Assembly: GCF_001642475.1 (NCBI RefSeq)
Contig: NW_019174082.1
Coordinates: 1-59,243 of the forward strand
Direction: 5' to 3'
Source: Fonsecaea monophora
Taxonomy: Eukaryota > Ascomycota > Eurotiomycetes > Chaetothyriales > Herpotrichiellaceae
DNA: 59,243 nt
This document shows positions 51,018-59,243 of the stretch, one piece after another. Under the pieces are notes generated by a model. That model was not told the origin of the DNA. It did no database searches and was given only the letters and a program-made list of their open reading frames with translations. A program made the translations under genes and the position numbers. Every line of letters begins with the position of its first letter. Positions within the stretch are counted from its first letter, which is position 1.

Positions 51018-53261
51018 TCAATAACTCTCAGGCAGGTCGCTAAAATCAGGAACTTCAGAATCACATTTGAAAGATGGGGCGTACGCTTTTTCCGGCAATA
51101 TGCCAGCCTGCAAGCCCAACATCCAACTCCACTGTACAGCGTTCTCGGTTTTCCAAGTCCAATAGAACCAACCCCAGGCCTGTTCAAAGCTGTGCATCTG
51201 GGCCTCGGCGTACATCTGCAGAAACTGCTTGTAAGCAGCGCTGTACTCGCTTGGGTCAGCATTAGCTTGTGCACATGAACAGGGCGGCTCGGCACAGGTG
51301 GGTGTGAGAACTGATGTTTCGGGGTCGCCAGTGTCGAGCGTACCAGCCCACCTGGAGCCCACGCCTACGTTGTTTAGATTTGGTGTACAATCAGTATCGG
51401 CTTGAGACCATTCGCCGTCCAGAGTTGGACCCCATCCGGTTTGAGGGTTGTTGGCGGCAACCATTAACCCAGTCCAGCCTGAACATGCGAGGTTGATCTT
51501 GTCTTGGTGTTTCAACTTCAGTTGTCCTGTGTTGAAGATTTGGTATTGGTGGGTGTCCATGACAAGGTTGTCGTCGACGCCGTGGAACATGTCGTCCCAG
51601 GTATCCAGGCTAAGGAAGCCGTCACCGAAGACGATCCGCTGCTTGATGCCATTACCTCGCACGATTGCAATGGCTTTTTGGTTCCAGTCAAGCACAGACT
51701 GAGGTGGAATTACCAACATCTTTGGTTCGTTGACTAAACCATAGATGGTCACCACGTTCTTGTACCGATCCTGGGCAAAAAACTGGGACAATTGGTTGTG
51801 GATATCCAGTGACCGCTGGGCATTGGTGGCGCCATCAGGGCCCAGGATCCAACCAATATCTCCCTGGTGACCACTGTGAGCCCATCCATTCTGACTTCCC
51901 GGGACGGAATGCAGGTCGAGGTTCACTCTCAGGCCATTCTCTCGGCAATACTCGATCGCTCGCAAGAGGTACCGCCAGGCAACCTTTGGCACGTATGGAT
52001 CGCCGTCGTAAGTTGTGACCGCCCAATAAGGGAAAGGTATCCTTACGTGGTCCAAGCCTGCATTCTTGATATCAATGAAGCTTTGTTTTGTGATGAAGGT
52101 TGCGTAGTGTGTCTCAATGACGCGCTGTGCTGACGACGGCCCAAGCTTCTGTGACAGAGTCCATTCATCGACCACGGCAGCGGAGGCAGGATAGTTGAAC
52201 ATCGAAGGGGTGATGAAGGGTTCTAGTGAGAGCCAGCCGCCGATGTTAACGCCTCGGATCGGCATCTTTCCATACTCCCACTTCTCGTTGAGGGCAGGGA
52301 CGTTGTCGTTGGCTTTGGTGGAATCATCCCAACTCGAATGGAGGCCCATGACTGACAACCCACCGACCGTCTCGGCAGTGTATGTACAATTGAAATCAGT
52401 CGTGTCCATCCAGGTGGAAATATCGGTGTAGGTGCCCTTTGCGCTTTCGGGGATCGAGCTCGAGTCGCAGTCGTTGCTGATGCCTGATGAGCCGCCGGTT
52501 GTCGTCGATGAAGAAGAAGAAGAAGAGGAAGACGATCCTCCTCCCGATTTCTTACTATTGTTGCTCACCACGACAGCCACGGGGATGAATATAGCCAGCA
52601 ACACCACGAACAAGATCAACAGCCACCAGAATTTCTTCTTCCGCCTCCTCTGGTCTGTGCCTGATCGCTTGTGAACCTCGTATTCTTTGCCATACCCACC
52701 ACCACGTCCATGCGCGCGTCTGTGCTTCTCGCCCGCCCTCCCTTCCTCTAATATGGCACCACTGACATTCCTGTTTTTTTGTTTTTTCTTTCGTTGCTGA
52801 GTCGCCTCTGCAGCCTTGAGGTTTTTGTACTGCTTCTGTTTCTTCTTGTTGCGTTTGCGCTCTTCGTACTTTTCTTCAAACTCCACTCGTTGGTTGTACG
52901 CATTCAGTTTCGCCAGAGCATCGCTGCTCAACAACTGACTCGAGCTGTTTGTGGACGCGCCAGAGCTGTACTTTGCTCGATCTTTTCGCTGCTCTCTTTT
53001 TGGACTGTCTCTCACCCCACTCGAAGTCTGGTAGCGACCACTCGGTCGGCGCAATTTCTTCTCGGGCGACGGAGAAGGAACTGGGGAGGCTTTCGCTTTT
53101 TCCTTCGGCGCTCTTTTCGGTGTTCGTGGCTCATAGTAGTCGTCTTCGTCTTCTCCACTCCGTGCCTGACGGGGCGCAGGAGTCGGCCGCGAGTTTGGGG
53201 GGCGACTGAATGCAGGACGTGTGTCGGCCCTCGCCGCAGACTCACGACGGGGCTTCGGCAT
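51018..53261 (-). CDS. exgD: Membrane-anchored GH5 exo-1,3-beta-glucanase (ExgD type)
   Basis: It removes glucose from beta-1,3-glucan ends at the cell surface, in wall remodelling. The 747-aa intronless frame is a type II membrane protein. A 210-residue basic cytoplasmic part ends RRRKKK, then comes the TM FWWLLILFVVLLAIFIPVAV (211-230), then a Ser/Gly stalk (GGSSSSSSSSSSTTTGG). The GH5 domain covers about 330-740: RGVNIGGWLSLEPFI (336-350), GLDHVRIPFPYWAV, LRVNLDLHSVPGSQNG, the acid/base E512 in YGLVNEPK, DTHQYQIFN, and the nucleophile E617 in LDGEWSQADTDC. The aromatic C-terminal segment WGWFYWTWKTE follows. It matches Aspergillus ExgD in layout. Confidence 0.94.
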   Translation of the reverse strand: MPKPRRESAARADTRPAFSRPPNSRPTPAPRQARSGEDEDDYYEPRTPKRAPKEKAKASPVPSPSPEKKLRRPSGRYQTSSGVRDSPKREQRKDRAKYSSGASTNSSSQLLSSDALAKLNAYNQRVEFEEKYEERKRNKKKQKQYKNLKAAEATQQRKKKQKNRNVSGAILEEGRAGEKHRRAHGRGGGYGKEYEVHKRSGTDQRRRKKKFWWLLILFVVLLAIFIPVAVVVSNNSKKSGGGSSSSSSSSSSTTTGGSSGISNDCDSSSIPESAKGTYTDISTWMDTTDFNCTYTAETVGGLSVMGLHSSWDDSTKANDNVPALNEKWEYGKMPIRGVNIGGWLSLEPFITPSMFNYPASAAVVDEWTLSQKLGPSSAQRVIETHYATFITKQSFIDIKNAGLDHVRIPFPYWAVTTYDGDPYVPKVAWRYLLRAIEYCRENGLRVNLDLHSVPGSQNGWAHSGHQGDIGWILGPDGATNAQRSLDIHNQLSQFFAQDRYKNVVTIYGLVNEPKMLVIPPQSVLDWNQKAIAIVRGNGIKQRIVFGDGFLSLDTWDDMFHGVDDNLVMDTHQYQIFNTGQLKLKHQDKINLACSGWTGLMVAANNPQTGWGPTLDGEWSQADTDCTPNLNNVGVGSRWAGTLDTGDPETSVLTPTCAEPPCSCAQANADPSEYSAAYKQFLQMYAEAQMHSFEQAWGWFYWTWKTENAVQWSWMLGLQAGILPEKAYAPSFKCDSEVPDFSDLPESY

Positions 53262-54278
53262 GCAACTGGCGCTGTGGGTTCAGAATCCTCATATCAGGAT
53301 CTCAGGGCGATACTGGGCTCGGGTTCGATGTTATGAGGAGGAATTGGTGGTTTGGATGCAAGGTCGCTCAGGTACGGTGCGCAGGTTTGACCAACAATAC
53401 GCGTCATCGGCCACGGTGCCAATGGTTGTGCCCTGGAAGAGTGGCAGATGGTGAAGCGCTGTGTAGGTGAGGTTGGCAGGGCAACCATATTGCTACTCAG
53501 TAGCCCCTGGGTGCCCCGTACCAAGGACTTGGTATTGGTAATTGTTGTCTGAGGCCGATGGCTTCTGCCCCGCCGTATGTGTCCTTCACGCCTACGGTGC
53601 AGTGGATGCCCATCTATTCTGCCTAATGTCGACTCATCGGTCCTCTTGGTAATACCACAATCGCCTTTCCAGCCCTTTTTGGTCCATTGTCTCGTCCCGA
53701 TTGCTCACATTAGCATTCTCATCTCATCCAGCTAGATTTGGCCGCCCCTCCCCGGTCCAGTGCCAACCCGCAGCAAACGACAAGCTCGTGCATGGGCTGG
53801 CTAGTCGATGCTTGGGTAATCCACAGCAATCGAACAGGGGCGAAAGAATACTAATAATAATACGAGATCCCAAGCTCTTCCGGATGCGGAAGCTCTAGTT
53901 CCTGAACGAGCTCGGGTTGAGCTGGTGGCAATCTTTGGAGCCTGATTTCCTGTCCTCTTTAACACCAGGTTTTCTTGCAGCCCACTGAACCTATCCCATT
54001 CGGAGAGATGGCTTTACTCCATCAGAATACTCGATGAAGTGGACATGCCAATTCAGTCTAAAGACACGGACTCTATCCGAAAACCCTCGACGGCGCCTGG
54101 TCCTCGACATGAAGCCTTAAGCTGAAAATTTAGGTGGCTGCAAGATCTTGTCAAGTAAACCACCTCGCATACACGACACGCAGCTGGTCAACGATCAAGA
54201 TAGTTGAGAGTATTTGTTATACCAATAAAGGGCGGTAGCGACACGACCAAAGAATCATCTCCACGCAACCAATTGCCA
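53262..54278. other. Divergent promoter region, ExgD / regulator-like gene
   Basis: The 1.0 kb between two head-to-head genes. The frame of the right gene is open upstream to a TTG at 54204, but its first ATG is at 54279. No element could be named. Confidence 0.5.
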
Positions 54279-56013
54279 ATGGACGTTCATTTCATCAGTG
54301 TCGACAGACCTGGACGTGTTCCCAGCTGGCAACTCAGTCAGATCACGGCCCATGCGATGCGTAGGAATCATGAACGGCGTCGTGGGTTAGAAGTCTATTC
54401 GGCAGGAGTACAAACGCCTCCCGGGGTGGACCGTGTTAGGGGCCATAAGAATCATCTTCTTGAACAGGGATCACGGAATTCAAGACATATTACAAAAACC
54501 CATCTGAATTCTCAAAGTCAATTGCACCTCGAGCAAGCTGTTACAGCCGGTGCGAGCACCAAAACACCGCCGCCCCAGCGAGACAAGGGTGCCCACCAAG
54601 GCATGCTACTCCCTGGAAAACCGTGCTTAAACGAACATGGATCTTCCCCAGAGACAATATCCTCAGGTGATGCCCAAGCGGATCCTTGTGGCTGCCGGGA
54701 ATGTCGAGCTGAATCATTAGCCCTTGCGGCTTGCCCTGCCGACAGCGTTCTCGGTGGTCTGCGTACCGATCCATTCCTGCGATATCCTATTGAGTATCAG
54801 GAGTATTTCCCTGCTGTAATTGACCACTGTAGGGAGATCGTTGCACCAGGCCAGGTCTTTTTCGAGCTCTTTATGACGCACGATGTTCTATTTGAGGCTG
54901 TCATCACTTGGGTACTTTGTACCTACCTATCACACACGCCCGAGTTGAAGAAGGCGATGCTGTACCATTACGGAGGCTCCCTGGCAAAGATCAGGGAACG
55001 GCTGCTTGTCCCGGGCTCCACTCGAAAGGCTGTAATGGCAGCTATTTCCAATTTGGCCGGGGTTTGCGTATGTAACCACTTTCTTTCTTCAATGTAATAC
55101 ATGCTGAGAGACAATGAAAGGCTTACTTTGAGGATGATGCATCCTTCAACATGCACCGCAATGCGCTCCGTTACCTAGGTCAGTTCGAACACGACGAGGA
55201 CCTGCGCGAACGTAATGTTCGTGCTTCGACCAAACGTCCTTCTTGTTTGTGAGTATATTTCAAAGCCAGCCCTAGGCGATGCTATTACGGAGAGCTGACT
55301 AGCAACCCAGTCACGACGCCTTATCATGCGCTCAACCCAGGATGAAGAGCTCAACCATTTTTCCTGAGTACAGTCCCTCTTCGTTGACCACGGGGCACTC
55401 AGCTGGAGAGGAGCCGGTATACCCAAAGCTCCCGTTCTCTCCCAGCCTATCTGCGCGTCTTGCCAGAGTCTGTGAAGGGTTCAGAGAGCTGGCCCTGCGC
55501 AGGATTCTTTCCATCCAAGTTATCGAACGGCTGGCCATGGAAAGAGGCCAAATTGTCCGCCTCGCATCAAGGGCAACCAGGGATCGCGAACGGTCTCAAG
55601 CTTTTCGTGAAAGGTTGCCCCCGATCGAACGCCTGATCTGGCTGGGCTTCTCGGTGTTTCACTTACAAACGGCAACGTACGAACTGGACCGTGAGGAAAT
55701 GGCCGAGACTTTTCTCGAATGTTCGCGCAAGATGACCCGGGGGTCGCAGATTGAGAACGATTGTCTTCTATGGGGTGGCTGTGTGGTTACAGCAACCAAA
55801 GAAATGTTGGAAGGATGTCCGCTTGCGCAGGGCGACGCCGTGACCAAAACCCTTCTGTCGAGGTTCAAAATGAGCATCGACGAGATGAATGGCGTGGCTC
55901 AGAGATTTCTCTGGAATGAGTCTATGAGCTCTTGCCTGGCAGCAGCCCTACGCCACCACTTCATTGTTGTGTCAAAGATCGAAGAGACGGTGAAGTGGCG
56001 CACATGGTTATGA
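54279..56013 (+). CDS. Fungal regulator-like protein without Zn2Cys6 (Fungal_trans_2-like)
   Basis: Exons 54279-55067, 55121-55248 and 55311-56013 give 539 aa. The start MDVHFISVDRPGRVPSWQLS, followed by ITAHAMRRNHERRRG, is the N-terminal block common in fungal regulator-like proteins: a short beta segment, then a basic helix. A linker follows. From about residue 165 comes a helical domain, DPFLRYPIEYQEYFPAVIDH...FFELFMTHDVLFEAVITWVL, then SFNMHRNALRYLGQFEHDED. The C-terminal half has MKSSTIFPEYSP and ERLIWLGFSVFHLQ. There is no C-x2-C-x6-C cluster; CGCREC in the linker is too short. DNA binding is therefore doubtful and it may act as a co-regulator. Both introns use GT..AG and keep frame. 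Confidence 0.68.
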
Positions 56014-56227
56014 AAAACTTGTACCCTTGTAGCACGGAGGACGTGGAAGTCACTAACTAAAGTGCGACTGTCTATATGAAGCTGCATTTCCTTCAGGGTC
56101 TCTGCGAACACAAAACCGATTCCATTTCCCCGATCGACCTCGGCCAGACCATCCGTTTCCTGTTTCAGCGATTCGCACTGGAAGCCCCCCCAGGAGATTG
56201 ATTCATCATGATTACTGTTGGTCCCTT

Positions 56228-57055
56228 TCAGGGTTCTTTGACAGCGTTGAGAGCTGACTCCTTGTTGTGGGCATTGGTCTCGGACACGTACGAATCAAGG
56301 TATGATGGAAGATCCTTGACCTTATTGGTGACGCTGGGTATTGGCGCGTCGAAAGCCTCATACACTGGCACCACCCCAGTCCAGACTCTTTCAGTGATAT
56401 CAGCTCTGTTCTCGTCCTTTGCTTCATCGTGAGGTCCTCCTTGTCGGATCTTCCCGCTACCAGTTTCGATCTTGACTCTCAGAATGGTGGTCGAGGTCAT
56501 TTCCACGTTGTCTGGGGGGACTCTGGTGTTCTCCCATCGACCGTCGACGACCTTGTTGGTGATCAGACGCATCGCATACAATTTCTCATCGTCTGTTTCG
56601 ACCATCTTTGCGTGTCCCTGCAGCACCGCTGATCGGTAGTTGTAACTATGAGAATTTGGGGTCAAGGCCAACACCAAGCCATCGACTTTGGTAGCAGCAA
56701 TGCAGACAGGCAACCCCTCTGGTGACTCCCGAGCAAGGCGCATGATTCTCGAACTGACATATCCGTGAAGATAACAGTCGAGTGGCTCCTCAATGCTGGA
56801 TGAGGGATACTCAAATGAACCCATCACCCCAATCATGGGCAAGATTGCGGGAAAGGGTTGGTCGGCACTGGGAGCGAAGGAGACATGGAGAACCGAGGTG
56901 GTATTGATGATTGAGTGGATGATTCCCAGATCATATGTTCCTGTCAAGTGTTGGTCTCTGACCTCTTGTGCTCAAGGCCGTGTTCACCTACCTCTGTTGT
57001 TATATCGCTTCACAGTATTTTGTGGTTTCTTTGGATACTCGAGATGCCTCACCAT
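56228..57055 (-). CDS. FMN-binding split-barrel (pyridoxamine oxidase-like) protein
   Basis: A flavin-binding oxidoreductase-like protein, substrate unknown. Exons 56992-57055 and 56228-56940 give 258 aa beginning MVRHLEYPKKPQNTVKRYNN, joined to RGTYDLGIIHSIINTTSVLH. The split barrel is seen as LHVSFAPSADQPFPAILPMI, YLHGYVSSRIMRLA, PVCIAATKVDGLVLALTPNS, the Tyr/Asn-rich HSYNYRSAVLQGHAKMV, and MRLITNKVVDGRWENTR. The C-terminal part is the usual acidic extension. No signal peptide or TM. The 3' end converges on the regulator-like gene 215 bp away. Related bacterial and fungal proteins are annotated only as flavin nucleotide-binding. Confidence 0.82.
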
Positions 57056-57414
57056 GGTCGCGGTTTGATAGGCGTCACTTTCTATGGCTAGAGGGAGGAC
57101 AGACACAAAAAGATCTGAACGTGATCACCTGGAGTATTAATGGATCAATATACGCCCTTCTCAGACTGCATCTGACAGATCAAGTGAGTCATTGACAAAG
57201 TCACTGCCTTGGAACTGCATGTCCGTGCGTATATCAAACGCGGAGGGCGTCATTGGCCGTGGCCCAATTAGGCAACTAGACCCGAGGCAGCATCTCGCTC
57301 GTTGGAGAAGAGCGACAAAAATGTCAAACGGACAGATGGACTGAACCATGATGGTTTTGTCCACTTTGATCCTCCAACCATCGTGTTATCTCATTGCAGA
57401 CATTGCTTCAGAGC
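57056..57414. other. Divergent promoter region
   Basis: The 359 bp between the FMN-binding protein ATG and the Icp55 ATG. Nothing distinctive seen. Confidence 0.5.
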
Positions 57415-58908
57415 ATGTCGATGCGGAGGACATTATGGCAGACGCTCATCCGTGCCAATAATGTCCTCAATCAAGCCCGTGCCGTTCCTGCAACCACCAG
57501 ATGCAAGGGATCACGCCTGCGCCAGTATAACACTCTGACAGTCAATGCTGCCGATCTTGCCTTTGGGCAACCTGTCCACGAGACTCATCCGCATCTACTC
57601 CAGCCAGGGGAGCTGACGCCAGGGATAACAGCGCAGGAGTATGCCGACCGGCGCACGCGGCTCGCCGCCAAGCTGCCAGACAAGGCCATTGCCATCATCG
57701 CCGCTGCTGATCTCCAATTCCGCTCCGGCAGCGTTTTCTACGAGTTTCACCAAGATCCCGACTTCCTCTACCTGACCGGCTTCAACGAACCTGAAGCCCT
57801 CGCCGTCATCGGCAAAGACCCCACGGGTACGGACCACACGTTCCACCTGTTTGTCCGCGAAAAGGACCCCAAAGCGGAGATCTGGGATGGCGCAAGATCG
57901 GGCACACAGGCGGCAAAGGACGTCTTCAACGCAGACGAGACGGGTGACATCTCCAGGTTGAAAAAGGTCCTTCCGGACTTGGTGGGTGAAGCGTCTCAGG
58001 TCTACACGGACATCACGAGTCCCGATACCAACCGCTCGGCCCTCCAGCGGTTTCTGTTTGGTGCGTCCCGCAAGGCCACCGAGTTCGCAGAGCTCATTGA
58101 GTCGCGGAAAGTCCACCGGCTTCGACCGATGATGAACGACCTACGAGCCTTTAAGAGCGCAGCCGAGATCGAGCTCATGCGAATAGCCGGAAGAGCATCA
58201 GGACGGGCCCACACGGATGCCATGAGAAAAGCATGGACGCGCGAGAAGCAGCTCGACTCGTATCTCCGCCATCGCTTCATCACGAATGGCTGCGACACTA
58301 GCGCATTTGAGCCTGTCGTTGCTGGTGGTAAGAATGCACTTGGCATTCACTATGTCCGCAACGATGATGTTCTGCAGGATGACGAGTTGGTCCTTGTTGA
58401 CGGTGGTGGGAAGTACGGTGGCTACATCGCCGATATCACGCGGACTTGGCCTGTCGGAGGGAAATTCAGCGACGCACAGAGAGATCTGTACCAAGCAGTG
58501 CTCACAGTCCAGAGATCGTTGATCTCGCTTTGCCGAGGTAGTGCGAATATGTCACTGGACAAGTTGCACAACATAGCAGAAGAATACCTCTCCAATGAGC
58601 TGCGGCAGATTGGCTTTGACATGTCTTCCAAAGCCATTGAGAGCCTATTCCCGCACCACTTGAGTCATTACATCGGCTTGGACGTACATGACACGGTGGG
58701 GTATACGCGGAAAGTGGTGCTACAAGAGGGACACTGTATCACTATTGAGCCAGGAATCTATGTGCCGGACAACGAGCGGTGGCCAAAGCATTTCCGGAAC
58801 ATGGGGGTACGCATTGAAGACAGTGTCAGTATCCAGGAAGACAGCCCATTTGTGCTGACGACCGAGGCTGTCAAGGAGATTGTAGATATTGAAGCCTTGC
58901 GAGACTGA
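57415..58908 (+). CDS. ICP55: Mitochondrial intermediate cleaving aminopeptidase (Icp55 type)
   Basis: A metallo-aminopeptidase P relative that removes one N-terminal residue from mitochondrial precursors after MPP cleavage. The CDS gives 497 aa from ATG 57415; the frame starts upstream at TTG. A short, Arg-rich N-terminus (MSMRRTLWQTLIRANN) suggests mitochondrial import. The N-domain (about 40-230) has the FYEFHQDPDFLYLTGF segment. The pita-bread domain has all five ligands: D329 and D340 in ELVLVDGGGKYGGYIADITR, H418 in FPHHLSHYIGLDVHD, E445 in ITIEPGIYV and E468 in GVRIEDSV. No intron. It ends EAVKEIVDIEALRD. Confidence 0.95.
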   Translation: MSMRRTLWQTLIRANNVLNQARAVPATTRCKGSRLRQYNTLTVNAADLAFGQPVHETHPHLLQPGELTPGITAQEYADRRTRLAAKLPDKAIAIIAAADLQFRSGSVFYEFHQDPDFLYLTGFNEPEALAVIGKDPTGTDHTFHLFVREKDPKAEIWDGARSGTQAAKDVFNADETGDISRLKKVLPDLVGEASQVYTDITSPDTNRSALQRFLFGASRKATEFAELIESRKVHRLRPMMNDLRAFKSAAEIELMRIAGRASGRAHTDAMRKAWTREKQLDSYLRHRFITNGCDTSAFEPVVAGGKNALGIHYVRNDDVLQDDELVLVDGGGKYGGYIADITRTWPVGGKFSDAQRDLYQAVLTVQRSLISLCRGSANMSLDKLHNIAEEYLSNELRQIGFDMSSKAIESLFPHHLSHYIGLDVHDTVGYTRKVVLQEGHCITIEPGIYVPDNERWPKHFRNMGVRIEDSVSIQEDSPFVLTTEAVKEIVDIEALRD

Positions 58909-59243
58909 GTACAGTGGGTCGTGGAGTATCTCCTCTCCCTGTTCTATGTCATGTACAGTACATATTGTGTTGAATTGAATAGTTTTCCAAGTCATGATCC
59001 CAGCTCTCGTATACACACAGAACGTAAGTAGATACGAAGATACATGTCATGCCCTCCACGTCATTTGTGGTGAGGACCCAACCCGCAACCAGCCAATCGC
59101 CATATTGTTGTCCATTATACACATCTGACTATGACGACTATCTACCCTGTTTCAATCCCGCTCATCTACGTACCATTAAAAAAACAAAAAAACAACAACA
59201 CATAAAAAATAAACACACAACCAACAACAAAAAATATCAGAAA
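58909..59243. other. 3' intergenic, A-rich window end
   Basis: After the Icp55 stop there is no gene to the window end. The last 70 bases are A-rich, with AACAACAA and AAAAAAC words. Confidence 0.5.

Noticed and set aside
1..59243. CRISPR array, transposon, rRNA or prophage
   Set aside because: No regularly spaced repeats, terminal inverted repeats, transposase, reverse transcriptase, or rRNA-like sequence was found; the genome is eukaryotic.

Overview
The window looks like nuclear chromosome from a filamentous ascomycete (Pezizomycotina). Genes are mostly monocistronic and many carry short spliceosomal introns (about 46-134 nt) with GTRNGT-type donors, CTAAC/CTRAC-like branch sites and YAG acceptors. 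The gene set is typically fungal: a C2H2/fungal_trans regulator, an ExgD-type GH5 exo-1,3-glucanase, Lsb5, Dbf4, Atg12, an allantoate-family MFS carrier and Icp55. A placement near Eurotiomycetes or black yeasts is a guess; nothing in the sequence proves a species. Splice sites were read by eye and each model was checked for frame continuity.

Left part (1-9.8 kb): the 3' end of an alpha/beta hydrolase, then a zinc-finger transcription factor, a free-standing PurE-type protein, a divergently transcribed quinolinate phosphoribosyltransferase and a converging Dal5/Tna1-family MFS transporter. This group is the most interesting context in the window. An NAD precursor enzyme, a carrier of a family that includes nicotinate/quinolinate permeases, a regulator and an unusual stand-alone PurE lie together. 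Fungal PurE is normally fused to PurK in Ade2.

Middle (9.8-35.8 kb): MsrB, a CUE-Smr nuclease-like protein, an NTF2-like protein, Lsb5, a Hal2/Met22 nucleotidase with a possible membrane-anchor extension, mitochondrial ribosomal protein uL6m, an atypical protein kinase, Dbf4 and a YANK/STK32-type kinase. Two large gene-poor stretches (about 17.5-20.1 kb and 31.5-35.8 kb) hold simple repeats, an 18-bp-scale tandem repeat and GTAC-rich motifs.

Right part (35.8-59.2 kb): a Rad5/Uls1-like SNF2 ATPase, a Rei1-like protein lacking the usual N-terminal fingers, an F-box protein, an E2 of the Ubc8 type, ketopantoate hydroxymethyltransferase, Atg12, a proline-rich orphan, ExgD, a regulator-like protein without a zinc cluster, an FMN-binding split-barrel protein and Icp55. 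Most of these are housekeeping genes with no obvious shared pathway. I found no tRNA, rRNA, CRISPR array or recognisable transposon.
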